Source of the DNA: Gerris lacustris
Lineage: Eukaryota > Arthropoda > Insecta > Hemiptera > Gerridae
NCBI GenBank assembly: GCA_951217055.1
Contig: OX578278.1
Coordinates: 35,235,188-35,299,187 of the forward strand
Direction: 5' to 3'
Length of the DNA stretch: 64,000 nt
The position numbers and the translations under genes are program-made. The notes under the pieces are model-generated. The model made no database searches. It was not told where the DNA came from and worked only from the letters and a program-made list of their open reading frames with translations. Numbering within the stretch: position 1 is the first letter of the stretch; each line of letters opens with the position of its first letter. Below, in pieces: positions 10,736 to 23,194 of this stretch.

Positions 10736-12786
10736 TTGTTTTATCCATCAGATCTTTATAATTTAATAATAAGACAATTATTATTTGAAATGATAAACAA
10801 CAAAAGTTAGATGGAATTTCTATTTTTATTTTTTCTCCTAATGATGAAGAAAAAAATCAGTTTAATAATAATGATTTTAAAATAGTGAAAATGATAAGAA
10901 GGAGGAAATTATGGAGTTTGTAAGTAAGAGCTGTTTTTCTCTTCGACATTTTCCTTCTGTTTAATTTCGAACTTATTTCACTTCAAAGGACAAGAAAATA
11001 ATATAGTGTAGGAAAAAAAAACCAGCCAAGGAAAACATGCTTTTCTCCGCTTCTCTCTTCTCTCTATTTCCCCTATTTATAAAAGTGAAGAAACTTATTT
11101 TCACCTTATTTTTCTCAAACAATAAATCCAAGTTGAATTTAGTAGAGGTAGAAGAGATTAAATTATAGACAATATCGAAAAAAGTAGGGACAATAATTTA
11201 TTCTTATATAAATTTATTGGTACATTGATATTTGCAAACATTGCCAATGGTCTATTTTGAGTGAATATCCATTTTACATAACAGACGCTTTAAGTCTAGC
11301 TATTTTGTTTCAAAATACGTACAAATTCGTAAAATGAAAAATAGCGGACCAAATATTCTACCTTAAAGTCTATTGGATTTAGATGTGATTGTTCAAAAGG
11401 AATTACATTAATTTTATTATCGACAGAAAATGATATTTTCGAAAAGTGTATTTACAGAGGAAGTATTGTAAAGACAACACTTTGAATTTAAATTTTAATA
11501 AATAACCACATTAGCCGTTTTCCCGGAGATACGGGGAATCGGGACTGTTACTATAAAAAAAAAAAAAAAAATGTCTTCTGGAGAAGAAGATGCAGAAAGG
11601 GATATAACAAAAAACATGTCAGGCCGAATTTTTCTTCTGATATTTAAAATTTGATTCGTTTCTATTTCGCTAATATGAGTGACACATAAAAAAAGAAGTT
11701 ATATATGGATCTAAGTGCTTGATTTAACACGTGTATTGCCATTGGAAGAAAATATATGATTGACGGTAATATAAGAGGCTTGTTTTTTTAATTGGTTCTG
11801 TTAATTGGTTTTGTTTTTCATTAAAACCCCCTCATATCTAAACTATTATTGGATATTCTTAACACGTAAATGTTTGTTGCAAATGTTACTTGTTTTTTTC
11901 TTTCACCGCGTTTATTTTTCTTGCTACAATTTCTATTCTACTTGTTAGATCTTCGTAAAATAAGTCAGGCTTGTGTTTCTTCTATGGTATGTTTAAAAAA
12001 ATAAATAACGAAATAAATAAATAGAAGCGTCATGAAAGGTTGGTGAGTGCATAAGAAAGAAGCTACAGATAGAGGAGGCAAGGAAAGAAGTAGAAGCACA
12101 TGTTAGTTGACGGCAGTTGAAGAGGCCTCTCGTGTGGGCACATAACCCCATCCCAGGGCGAACCACATGCAAAGAACCTGCCCCTATCTCACCCACCCGG
12201 CATGTGGCCCTGTTTAGAATAGTTAGAGACCTTACCACCGATATGCCAACCGTCAAATAACTGAAATAGACCTTCAATTTTTAACACCATCAAGTCTGTG
12301 GAATGTGGAAACTAAACTAAGCTATAACGTTAAACAAAATTGAATAAAAACCGTGTGTTTATGCTACATTGAATTCCTTACTTTAATATAAACAAACAAA
12401 TTGATTATTTTTATCTGAAGCCCCTAAATAAATAATAATAGATTTTAATTTTAATTCTTATAGGTACTTAATTAATGTAATTGTTTATAAGTTAACTTAG
12501 TTCATATGTTAAGGGAAGTATAATGGAAGTGAAAAACTAAAAGTGTAAAAATAATGTTCAAAAACAATTGAGAATTATAAAGATATAAAGACAGTTATTA
12601 CACAAATATTTATTTGAAAATTTGCGTTTATAATAATTCAGGAGGGTCACCCAAGCCCGAGCAAGCGGAAGAGGGGTTGTCCACGTACTATTGTTTTCGA
12701 GTTAAATAGAAATAACATTTTTTATCTGAAAAATAAACAACATTTTTTAGTTCAAAAAGTGACAACTTTTGGTTTCACAGGTTGAT
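10736..12786. other. No gene recognised
   Basis: AT-rich to about 12000. A less AT-rich patch at 12050-12260 has open frames on both strands (94 codons on minus) that I do not recognise. Confidence 0.45.
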
Positions 12787-13386
12787 ACTTTCTCATATAA
12801 AGAGAAAGTATTGTGATGGCGCGAAAATTCTATTTTGACGGATTTACACGTTTTGAGGTCCCCTGAGTCCAAAAAAGTGGTTATTATAAATGTCTGTCTG
12901 TGCAGACGCCTGAAACCTAAACTACTGGGCCGATTTTGACGAACTTTGGCATACATGTCTAGAAAAATCATACCCTGAGGCAAAACCGAGAAATTAATTT
13001 TAGCTTCGAATTTGGGGGGCTGCTAAAAATGATAAATAATAAAATAAAATAAATTCTGCTAAAAACTCAGAAAAAACGTGAAAAAAAAAAAATTATTTCT
13101 CGAAAACGGTTCAGACGATTTTGAGTAATCCATTTAAATGCGAATCTAACGGTATAAGCCGTTTTCCCGGAAAAAAATCTAGTTCCTGAGAAAATCGCTT
13201 TAAACGCGGACAGAGAGAGGCCGGGTTCGATTCCCCGCCGAGAAGTCATTTTTATGATAAATTTCGATGAAATGTTTAAAAATAATTAAATGTACCTACA
13301 AAACGAATAAATGGAAAAAATTGGGCTAAGTAATTATGAACTCGTATATGAGAAAATTGTCTGAAATGCCTCGGACCGATTTTTTT
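12787..13386 (+). repeat. Family A repeat, copy 2
   Basis: Same order of blocks as the copy at 8964: terminal hairpin, GAGGTCCCCTGAGTCC, GGGCCGATTTTGACGAAC, the tRNA-like segment with GGTTCGATTCCCC near 13224, and CCTCGGACCGATTTT at the end. A short internal duplication around 13021-13060 separates the CTGCTAAAAA motifs. Confidence 0.75.
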
Positions 13387-14029
13387 TACAAGTTGACGAT
13401 TTTGTTTTGTGTTTTAAATACATTCTACTTGGATCACTGCTTATTGGTGACTGGTGTGGTGAGTACTGAGTTATGCCTCATGTCAGTTTTAAACATAATC
13501 TAGAATGTTGAGAAGGTAAAGTTCGAAAAAACACACCATCCTGTACCTTGGATCAAAACTACGTCCTGTTACACTGATCAATGACCAGGTAGAAGGTACA
13601 ACTAGGACTGACAATTGTGGTTCTAAGCAGACTTTTTATCGCTGGTTTAAATGGTGAAATGGTTTAAAATAAACTTATTGAAAATATTTTTCTTTACAAT
13701 AATTACAAATTTGGACTAATTAACCACACATTATTTTTATTTTTTATTTTTTTATTTTTTTAACGACATTAATAACAATTAAATAAAATACAGTGAAATG
13801 TATCGTATGAAGTATTGATCTACTTTTTTGCTCCACTTCAGCTATCTATTACTTATATTCAATTACAAGGCTGTATCACATTGAATTATTAATAATTATT
13901 TAATTTTAAAATGATTTATTTAACTAAATTTGAGTAAAATTTAATTTAAATATCTAATTGCTCTATATCCTATTAATTTGATGTTATAAATTTCATATTT
14001 TAACTTCATGAATTCAAGTTTACAAATAT

Positions 14030-15165
14030 AAATTAGGGCATACTTAAACTCTATACTTGCCGAAATGTAGAGCTTCAAAGATGCAATTTTTATTTTTTTG
14101 AAAATATCAAAAATTACATTTTTTCTGTAGACGACAGGGGTCTATTTTTGTTATCCCACCCCTCCCAGTTAGATTTTTTAAGTATATTCTACCTATGGAT
14201 GTACAAATTACCACCACTAACCACAACTACTAACCACTAGTAACCAATAGTAACCGCCACTAACCAACAATAAACTAAATTTTCGGGGTTTTTTGTTTAT
14301 CCTTTCTTGTAGAGCACAAAATTTGCAACAATTTTTATATTTAAAATTTTTTCCTAAACCATATACTTTCCGAAATATAGAGCTTCAAAGATGCATACAT
14401 TTTTTAATTTTTTGAACATCTGTTTTCGGAACCTAAAGGGTTAAAAAAAAAAAAAAATTGAACACGCTAATTGTAAATTTACTGCTGCATCGGCTCTATT
14501 TTGTTATCCCCCCCCCATGTGATTTTTTAATTTTAGATTTTTATTGGTGATTTTAGGCATGTTATAAATGTTAAAGGTTGTTAAGCAACCTTTTGTAACC
14601 ACCCACAACCAGAACTAACCAAATACACAAGCGGCTAACCCTTTTTTTCAATTAGTTATGTTTCGTGGAGGTTATTGTTAGTTAATGGGGGAATTTATTG
14701 GTTACTAGTGGTTGATAATGGTTATTATTGGTTACCAATGGTTATACTAACCATCATTAACCAAAATTAATCACTTAATCATAAAAGTAACCACCCCTAA
14801 CTATTACCAACCTCGGCTAACCCTTGTTTTAGTTAGTTATGCTTAGTAGCGTTAGTGGCGGTTACTATTGGTTACTAGTGGTTAGTGGTGCTTATTTGTA
14901 CTTCCATAGGTAGAATATACCCAAAAAATCTAACTGGGAGGGATGGGATAACAAAAATAGACCTTTGTATAAAAAAAAAAAAAAAAAAAAAAATGTATTG
15001 TACAAAAAAAATGTAATTTTTGTTATTTTCAAAAATATATTGCATCTTTGAAGCTCTATATTTCGGAGAGTATAGGGTTTAGGAAAAAAAGGGAGGTATA
15101 TAACAATTTTTGCAAATTCAGTGCTCTACAAGAAAGATAAGAACACTTTTTTTCAGGACATACAG
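14030..15165. repeat. Complex inverted repeat with TAACC-rich core
   Basis: The left arm 14048-14263 and right arm 14848-15082 are inverse copies of about 215 bp, sharing AGAGCTTCAAAGATGCA, TTTTTGTTATCCCACCCCTC and ATTCTACCTATGGATGTAC. A third, partial copy in left-arm orientation lies at 14282-14420. The core (14560-14850) is a degenerate mix of TAACCA/TGGTTA units on both strands. It is not the arthropod TTAGG telomere repeat. Confidence 0.75.
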
Positions 15166-15544
15166 GTGAAGAGTTATAAAGAAAAAACACTAAAATTACG
15201 CGTATTTTGGCCCCCTCTGGGTTAGCACAGGGTCTAGGAGGTCGAAAACTTGGGTTTTTAAGTAATGTCTAGGTACATACAATAAACAAAAGAAAAAAGT
15301 TTTTATGACCTTTTGCAAGGCAAAATGTACTTGTCGACTGAACTCAGTGGCGTACACAGGGGGGGGCCCAAGGGGCCCTGGCCCCCCCCGAAATGATTAC
15401 ATACCTAAGACCCGCCATACACTCAAAACCAAAAAATCACAGTAATGACAGATGCATTCGAATTGGCTGTAAATATTTCCAATAAAAGGAATTAATTAAG
15501 TATTATCTTATGGTGTGTATACACTTAATCACCCCAAATAAGCT

Positions 15545-16380
15545 CGGCCCGGATTTGCCGATAGAATTAAATTCATTCAACACTATAACGGCCCGACTGT
15601 CGGCTGGGCCCGGATTTTGCCGATGGAATTAAATTTATTAAACACTGTAACGGCCCGACTGTCGGCTGGGCCCGGATTTGCCGATGGAATTAAATTTATT
15701 AAACACTATACCGGCCCGACTGTCGGCTGGGCCCGGATTTTGCCGATGGAATTAAATTTATTAAACACTATACCGGCCCGACTGTCGGCTGGGCCCGGAT
15801 TTTGCCGATGGAATTAAATTTATTAAACACTATACCGGCCCGACTGTCGGCTGGGCCCGGATTTTGCCGATGGTATTAAATTTATTAAACACTATACCGG
15901 CCCAACTGTCGGCTGGGCCCAGATTTTTGTCGATGAAACTAAAACTATTAAACACTATAGCGGCCCGATTTTGGCTGGACCGAGATTTTTGCTGCTTTGA
16001 ATTCATTGATTTTTTTGTGGTTTTAGTCCAGTTCAATAGCATAGGTTGCATTATAGGACAGCTTCAATTCATTACGAATCCTAATGCAATGAATTGAATT
16101 TGGATTCGTAAAAATAGACTGCTCCGATTGACAGCTAGGCCCGGATTTTTGGCTATAGAATTAAGTGCATTGAATTGATTAGGATAAGTACAATGAATCG
16201 GCCTGATTGCTAGTAGGCCCGATTTTGTCGATGGAAATTATGCATCAAAATAAATTGTTATGCGTTCAATAATAGACCTGATTGCCGGCTCGGCCCAGGT
16301 GTTAAGCACATTAAATTAAATGAGGCCCGAGTCAACTCGAACTTTTTCCGATGGAATTAAATTAATATTGCACACTAAAA
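15545..16380. repeat. 62-bp GC-rich minisatellite
   Basis: Unit starts (GGCCCGACTG) fall at 15590, 15652, 15713, 15775, 15837, 15899 and 15962, a period of 61-63 bp. Each unit joins a GC-rich block with GGGCCCGG and CCGACTGTCGG (self-complementary) to an AT-rich block. Units 2-5 are nearly identical; after 15962 they decay but remain recognisable to about 16380. Open frames across it are by-products of the repeat. Confidence 0.93.
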
Positions 16381-16854
16381 ATATGCACACTAGACTGGCT
16401 TAAACGGGAAAATGATGGTTGTGGATTTCAGTAGCAAATTTTTGTTTTGGACCAGGATTGTGTGTAGAACGCTACGTGGGTCCTCTTGTTTATGCGGCAT
16501 TCCCCTCTTGCTGACTCAGGTCGGACTAGTGTTCGTCGACATGTAGTGGGAAAACAGAGGCAATATGAATAAATTGGTTTATCATTTTGTAAAAAAACTG
16601 ATTCATATTACATAGTAATAGTAAATTTAAATCTAAAAACTCAAAAAGCGTTCAGAAAACATTTGATGTTAAATGTCCCATGTAATTACCCAGCGAATGA
16701 GCGAATGATTCTTTTGTTTTGCAATAGGTATTTAATTTTCTTAGAGAAGAATTCTCTTCTAGATAAAAATTTGAAATTCGTATGTGCTCCAAATCCACGT
16801 TTGCTTTTGCAGTATGGATCACGTTTTGCTTCCGAGCTTATACCAAAGGAAACG

Positions 16855-17755
16855 GAAGATATGTGACAGTTCTGAAGAACGAACAATTTTTATGTCTCCG
16901 ATTTCAAATATTCCAAGACAGAAATCTGTGCAACATCAGGGTACAGTTTGGGTCCCGTGTCCGCCTGTCCTTCAATTTTTGCGAACCAACATATTTTAAA
17001 AGCTATTCGTCCAATTTTATTGAAAATTTGATGGTAGGTCATAATTAGCCAGGTTATAACATTGCTGATCCCGTATAAGTTTCAATCTTCTGCACCTATT
17101 TATTTCTCTTCCACATTCGCACAGACATACATTTATTTACACCTATATCTTCAAAAGTACTCATCTGATTTTTATGAAATTTTAATGGTTTGTTTAAAGT
17201 AGCCCGCAGATAATAATTTCAACCGTCTGCGCTCTTAAAATATTGCTATATTGATACTTTATTTATGTTTACTCAATTTTCCCTCCTTTTTTAAATTAGC
17301 CAAAATTGGTTTGAATTTAACATGATTTAAAGTATCAATTTACCAAAATTTAAACAGCGCAGACGATTAAAATTAATCTGTGAGCTTCTATCAGATAAGT
17401 TTTATAAAATCAGATGAATATTTTTGAAGATAAGGTGTAAATAAATGTATGTGTGTGCACATGTGGAAGAGAAATGGTGGCAGGTGGAGAAATGTGGTGG
17501 AGGGAAATGGGACCAGAAGATGGGACCTTATATAGGACCAACAATGGACTTTTTATATGCTAAGTAACTGCTATCCGAATTTCATTAAAATCGAAAGAGT
17601 AGTTTTTAAGAATTGTTCGCAATGATTGAGCGAGAGACAGAATAACAGCCAGAAACGGGATCAAAAATGTCTGATAACTGGAACAGATTTCTGTCTTGGA
17701 ACTATTGGAATCGGAGACATAATCGTTCTTTAGAACGATCACATCACATAGTGAG
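16855..17755. repeat. Large foldback (family F) inside the hAT-like element
   Basis: The left arm (16855-17240) recurs inverted at 17345-17755. Shared motifs include GTTCTGAAGAACG at the outer left end and its relative at the outer right end, GAGACATAA / TTATGTCTC, and a GCGCAGAC / GTCTGCGC pair near the centre. Arms are about 400 bp around a spacer of about 100 bp. Related half-copies lie at 25640-26060, 39030-39420 and weakly 43390-43660. Confidence 0.75.
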
Positions 17756-18304
17756 GTGTTACCTCATAGGATTTTAATTTAATTAAATATGAGGTTAGAA
17801 ATTGAAATTAGAATGTTGACAAGGGGGAGAAATTAAAATTATAATAAATTATGGGGTATGCTAAACCCGCATATAAGTTAAATTAGGTTGGGCCCCCCCC
17901 GAAAAAATTTTCTGTGTACGCTACTGACTGAACTATAGGTAATTTTATTGCAAATCTGAGCCACTTTTATCAATAATATTTTTCGATATCATCAAAAATA
18001 TTTTTTTTTAATGTTTTCAAGAATATGAACACTCTCTACAAAAAACTTAAGAAAATTTAATTATTTTAGATGTTTAAAAACAAGCAGGATTTTTTATATT
18101 ATTATTCCCCCCCCCCCCCCCCCCAGAAACCCCAAAATAAGAAACTTTTTCTTCTTAAATACTCTATATAGCATTTGTATGTAATGTATTTGAGTTGCAA
18201 TTTATGCAACTTAAGAAAAGAAAATAAACATGTAAACCTACACCTAGAGAAAAGTTATCTTTATACTTAATAAAGCTTCCTTAAGAGGAAAAAAGAGAAA
18301 TTCA

Positions 18305-18815
18305 AGCATGATGGACAACACCGTCACAGTACAGGGAAGCCCAGTTTATATTGCAAAGTGGATCCCACAATGAACTGCCCCGACATCCGGTGGAATATGA
18401 TCGGAGTAACGAGATGAGCTCGAGACGAGACAGAGTTACCCACACAGATTCACCTGTACCTTGTACACCAAACCAAGGGTACCGCTAATTCTCCACGGAT
18501 CATTTGGTATTATGATACAGGATATGTACCGGGTCTGAGCTAACAACTATCCCATATCATTAGAACTGGTCCTGTACTGAAAGTAACTTAATAATCCTGG
18601 GTTCGTAGCTCCCAGGGCCTAACAACACTCTACCTGCAATCAATATATGGGAAATGAGAGCCAATAACTTTAAATATCCCACTCAGACTCTATAAAACCA
18701 TACTCTCGTTATCATTCAATATAGCAGATTTACCGTTATCAATCTTTTTTTTATAAAAGTATTAAATTGCTTTAAAAAAACAACGTTCGTCTATTTTCTA
18801 AGACAAGTATACCTC
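18305..18815 (+). other. Possible solo LTR or core promoter region
   Basis: A less AT-rich block of about 400 bp ends in CTCTATAAAACC (a TATA box near 18690), followed about 30 bases on by TATCATTCAATA and then by TATAAAAGTATTAAATTGC, resembling an LTR promoter and R/U5 region. No second copy, target duplication or neighbouring retrotransposon is seen, so this stays tentative. Confidence 0.22.
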
Positions 18816-19247
18816 ACGCTGTGTTTTATAGCTATGAGGGCCTTTAACCCCCTATAGCAACGGGTTTAATTTTATATTTAGAAGAAAAGTAAAATTAATT
18901 TAGATAAGTTATTATATCTATTTGAAGACCAACAAATCAAAACAAACATTTATTTTTATTGGAATAAATGTGGTTGCCTTAGCTTAGCAATAACAAATTA
19001 TTTATAGGTGAGTCGTCGCCGCCGAGAGATTACACGATTATATTAATGATTAAATGGATTAAACCTAAGACAAAAAAACCTCAAATAAGCGCACATTAAA
19101 ATCCCTTTAAACATATTCTCAACTTCATTGTTACTTGCATTACCCAATTAAAAATATTTTTAAAATTATAATGTATAATAACTATAAATTCATAATTAAT
19201 ATACCTAAGTGAGGAATATTGTAAAGAAAAGCGTAAATAATACAGTC

Positions 19248-19314
19248 CGGTATCGATGTCTTTAGTAAGTTATCATCAGTGACTGATGATGATTTACTGA
19301 AGTGATCGATACCG
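19248..19314. other. 33-bp-arm imperfect palindrome
   Basis: Arms 19248-19280 and 19282-19314 start CGGTATCGAT and meet at ATCATCAGT-G-ACTGATGAT. They have five differences, three of which are G-U pairs in RNA. The one-base loop argues against a microRNA precursor. Confidence 0.7.
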
Positions 19315-19999
19315 ATAAACTGATTAATTTACCTCTAAGCTTTATCCACCAGAGTAAATTTCATTAAATCTCGATTAAAAAAACAACAACAATTTACGAC
19401 TCCTTTCATCAAAAAAATAAAAAAAATTAGGGAAAGACCTCTCATTAAAAATGTTGACACCAAGTTTTTTTAAAAAAATATCCAAAGAAATTAATTTAAT
19501 TTTGCCTATTTTTTAAGACTTTTTGTAACTTCAGAAGAGGCTAGAATTATAAACTATTACGTCATAAGCAGAAATATTGCAGAGGTAAAATTCTAAAAGG
19601 TCTTTAATCTTTAATATAAGCATATACATATATGGAAATCTTTATCTATATATATAGAGACTCCTATAATTTAAGATAGACTTGGAGAGTATTATATTCT
19701 TAGTAATGGAATGAATGATGTATAATATAGTCCTGATTTTATTCTTAGATGACATTGGGAACAAAACCATTTAGGCATTTCATTTAATTGCTAGGCCTAC
19801 TTGGCAATACATAGTCACTAATTCCTAGCACGAGCCCCACGTGGAGCGCGGGGTGAAGGCTAATTACTATATACTTATAATATATCAATTATTTATATTT
19901 AAAAAATCAAACTATAATTAGTGATAATATAATTATATACTCGTACAAATTTCCTTTTTACTTTTTTCTTTATTATATACTTAGTATATAATAAGAGAA

Positions 20000-20275
20000 A
20001 ATATTTTGGTAGCCCGAGAATGTATTGATGGATCTACACGTTTTAAGGTCCCTAAGTTCAAAAAAATGGTTTTACAAAATGTCTTTTTGCATCCTGTGCA
20101 GTCACAAAAAATGGAAAAAATTTCTACTCTAAATTTAGGGGCGCTACCACCCAAAACTATAATTTTTCAAAAACGCTTCCTATGAATTTGATTGAAATTC
20201 ATCTATGGGTAATATATTTCATCTAAATACGAATTTAACCATATAATAAAACGTAAACAAGGAACAATTAAAAAG
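20000..20275 (+). repeat. Family A repeat, decayed fragment
   Basis: Matches the first half of family A: GATCTACACGTTTTAAGGTC, GTGCAGTC, GGGGCGCTACCACCC and a CATCTAAATACGAATTTAAC block. Much diverged and without the tRNA-like segment. Confidence 0.5.
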
Positions 20276-22983
20276 AGAACTATCAAAATCGGGCAAATAG
20301 AACGTTGGACCAGTTAGGATGCGATAGATTTACCGGGCTAAACATCAATCAATATATTAAGACACCTGGATATCGATCGGTTGTATCAGAGAAAATCCAT
20401 TTAAGATTAGCATATAGCAGTAAGAAAGTTGCAAAATGAATCAAATTTGATAATTTGATGTAGTATAAACTAAAAGAGTAAAATAATTAGTCCTATAAAA
20501 TCGGTAAAACAGCAATCATCCAACCACCTAGGATAAGAGGTTAGAAAACTGGGGGCCTTACTCGAATGTACTGCTTAGAAAAAGGAATATCATCTCTAAA
20601 ATGTATTAATTATACAGATATAATCTTTCAAATATGTAAATCTTAAAAAAATGATCTATTTTGACAAAGATATATAATCTCTTAAGTGTATTAATCAAGC
20701 GAAATTATGCCGGCAGAGTGGCCCCTAAGGTAAATTAATATGTAACAACAAAAACCAATATGGCGATTTTCAGAGTTTCTTTTTGGAGAAAAGTGTGAAA
20801 CCTTTTTACAGTATAGTACAGTTACAGTATAGTTTAGATCTATAATTATTATTCTTACCGTAATTTATCCTTTTCCGAAGATTATTCGATTTTTTCCTTC
20901 AGCACTCATATTCCACATAATATATTTAACTAGATTCGAAAAAACCATAACTAAATTTCAATTACAAAAAAGATTAAAAGTAAAAAAACAAAACAGAACC
21001 GAAACGAAAATCACAGAGTTAATAAATCATCGCAACTACAAATTAAAAAAAAAACAAACACCAAAGATTTAAATCAAGTAGTAAACTCATAAATCTTAAT
21101 TTAAATGAAAATAAAATGAAGAAAGGAAAAAAGTAGGTCATTGAGGCACTTATACAGAGTTTAAAATTTTAGTGAAATAAACTCATATACCGAAGTCGTC
21201 AAGTTAATGTCGTTTTGTTTCTCTCGAATTATAAAAGAACTGTTTAAAATTGAGAAAACAATTTGGTACTTTTAAAGCAACCAAAGTAATTAGATTGTAT
21301 GAAAAATTAAACAAATTAAAATAGTTTTCTATTTTTAAAAGCCATAAATATAAAAATAGATTGTTAGTGACGTCATTTTACAACAGTTTTAAGAAAAAAC
21401 CGGAGGAAGAAAAAAGCGAGTAGAATAGAACCAGATGATCGTTCAAGGTCAAGGGCTGCCAACCTTCTTTCTCTACAAATAAAATACTACATACTATAAA
21501 ATTAATTTTCTTCAATCTTCTTATTAACTAAATAACTTGAAATCGACATAAAAATTATTTGTATTAATTACCGCATTTAATTTAAATAAAATAAAAGCTA
21601 AACTTAATTTTTATATTTAATTAATAAGAACAATTTTTTTTATTATGGCGTTTATACTGTCCATTTTCACACAGTTGGCGATCTTTCATTTTCAGCTTCT
21701 GCGTCTTTCGATTCAACAAAATTGTTTCCAAGTCTCTAACAAATTCATTTTATATGAGTGTAAGTTGAATTATTTTAATTAACGTTAATTTGTGATAAAA
21801 GTGTATTCAATATTGATAGTAAAAATATTAAGTATGATGTTAATTTTTTTAGAGAGATCACGTTTAATTTATTATGTATCATGTTTTGTCCTCCTAATGT
21901 GATATGATAATAGTCAAGCGCCATTTTTTTAAGCCGTTTCGAGGTAAGTTTAATTTTCCTTGGATACATTTATAAGATATCGTTATAAATGGTATTAATT
22001 AGATATATTTAATGGTATTATTTTAGATATATATATGTTTATAAGTTCATCGAAATGGTTTACGAGGGAGTACGATAACTCTTAAGTGGACATAATGTTA
22101 TGAAATAATGTTATTTGTTCTAAAGTAAATACATTTAGAAAATAACCTAGTTACTTATAAAATTGTTCAGTGGTAAACCTGCTCTATAAAACAACATTCC
22201 AACTCGAATATCTTAAATAAAATTATTATTGGTATAGATAGATATCGTAAAGTTTTTTCCTAACTGTTTTTTAATAGGAATAAATTATCACAATTTAAAC
22301 ACCAACTATATTAAAATAATTTTTTCTCATTCTTATTAATGCTATAACTTTTTTAAAATAAAAAAATAGATAGATCCTGAAATTTTCCCTCGGAATAAAT
22401 GTAAAACATTTAATAAAATATTCCTCTACCCCCCACCCTTCTCAATTCTAAATTAATAATAAAATAACTTTATGGCTAAGTAAGGGGAGGGGGGGGGGGG
22501 GAGTAAGGATTTAAGGATTATAAGTGATTTTAAACTCGAAGGAGCAAGTTTTGCGGCTTTGTTTATACAAAACAAAAGTTAGGGGAAGGTTATTGCTTCC
22601 AAGTTTTGTCCTCCTCCACCTTGAGATGGTTTTATTCATCTTTCCCTTCTCAACTCAATATAACTAACTATTGAATTATTGGATTTTAATCATTTTCTAA
22701 CAAGGAATATTAATTAAGAAGTGACCACAAAACTCTTGTTTATTAGGGAAAAACAACAATATCTGGGAGATGCCATAGTAATGATTTTATACCTATACTT
22801 TATTTGCGGTAATAATAAAAACTAGGATTCTTTCATTGACTACCTTTATTTATTTTCAGGACATAATTAAACTAGTTGAAGTTTTTCTTTTGTGGACTTG
22901 GTTTTTTTATATAAGTAGTTTCTTTTCCAAAATTCGTTTTCATTTTGATCATTTGTTTCTCTAAATTTACAGTATTTCAAAAA
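20276..22983. other. No gene seen
   Basis: AT-rich, with poly(G) near 22489. No coding signal recognised. Confidence 0.5.
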
Positions 22984-23017
22984 CCTGAAGAAGTCTAGGT
23001 TCCCTAGGCGAAAGCTT
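22984..23017 (+). ncRNA. Hammerhead-ribozyme-like core motif
   Basis: CTGAAGA (fits CUGANGA), an imperfect 7-bp stem GTCTAGG/CCTAGGC with a TTC loop, then GAAA. This is the hammerhead catalytic core, but an extra A separates the first box from the stem and stems I and III were not established. Such motifs occur in Penelope-like elements and related repeats. A poorer version lies at 37417-37455. Confidence 0.25.
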
Positions 23018-23194
23018 GTTTTAATCAAATATAATAAGGACTTACATTCCAAAGAAACAACCAACTACTTATAATTAAACTAGCTCCTCATTTTGAATTT
23101 ATGTTTACTTTTACTAAATAAATCCACAAACATAAACACGATCTGCTCTACGCCGCTGTATAAATGCATGAGTTTAGAGCACAAGATCTCTCTC

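Larger units (their letters stand above)
15345..17926. mobile_element. hAT-like DNA transposon with perfect 8-bp target duplication
   Basis: Seen: the left end is CAGTGGCGTACACAG and the right end is its inverse with one change (CTGTGTACGCTACTG). Both are backed by GGGGGGCCC-rich subterminal sequence. The flanking 8 bp are identical, actgaact at 15337-15344 and 17927-17934. Known: 8-bp duplications and CAGNGGCG termini are hAT hallmarks. No transposase frame is visible, so it is non-autonomous. Its cargo is a 62-bp GC-rich minisatellite (15545-16380) and a large foldback (16855-17755). The target duplication proves it moved with, or was later filled by, this cargo. Confidence 0.88.
17935..19999. 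other. No gene recognised
   Basis: Poly(C) at about 18106-18124, the possible LTR/promoter block at 18305 and the palindrome at 19248. A small GC-rich spot lies at 19830-19858. Confidence 0.45.

Noticed and set aside
11993..12277. 94-codon minus-strand frame in a less AT-rich patch
   Set aside because: Opposite-strand frames are also open, composition is ambiguous and no motif is recognised.
14560..14900. TAACC-rich sequence as an interstitial telomere array
   Set aside because: Units are irregular, on both strands, and do not match TTAGG or TTAGGG.
15617..16097. Open frames of 66-77 codons over the 62-bp minisatellite
   Set aside because: They restate the tandem repeat and change frame where a unit is 61 or 63 bp; no start or family match.
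19248..19314. A microRNA precursor
   Set aside because: The loop is one base, so it cannot form a normal precursor hairpin loop without losing central pairs.
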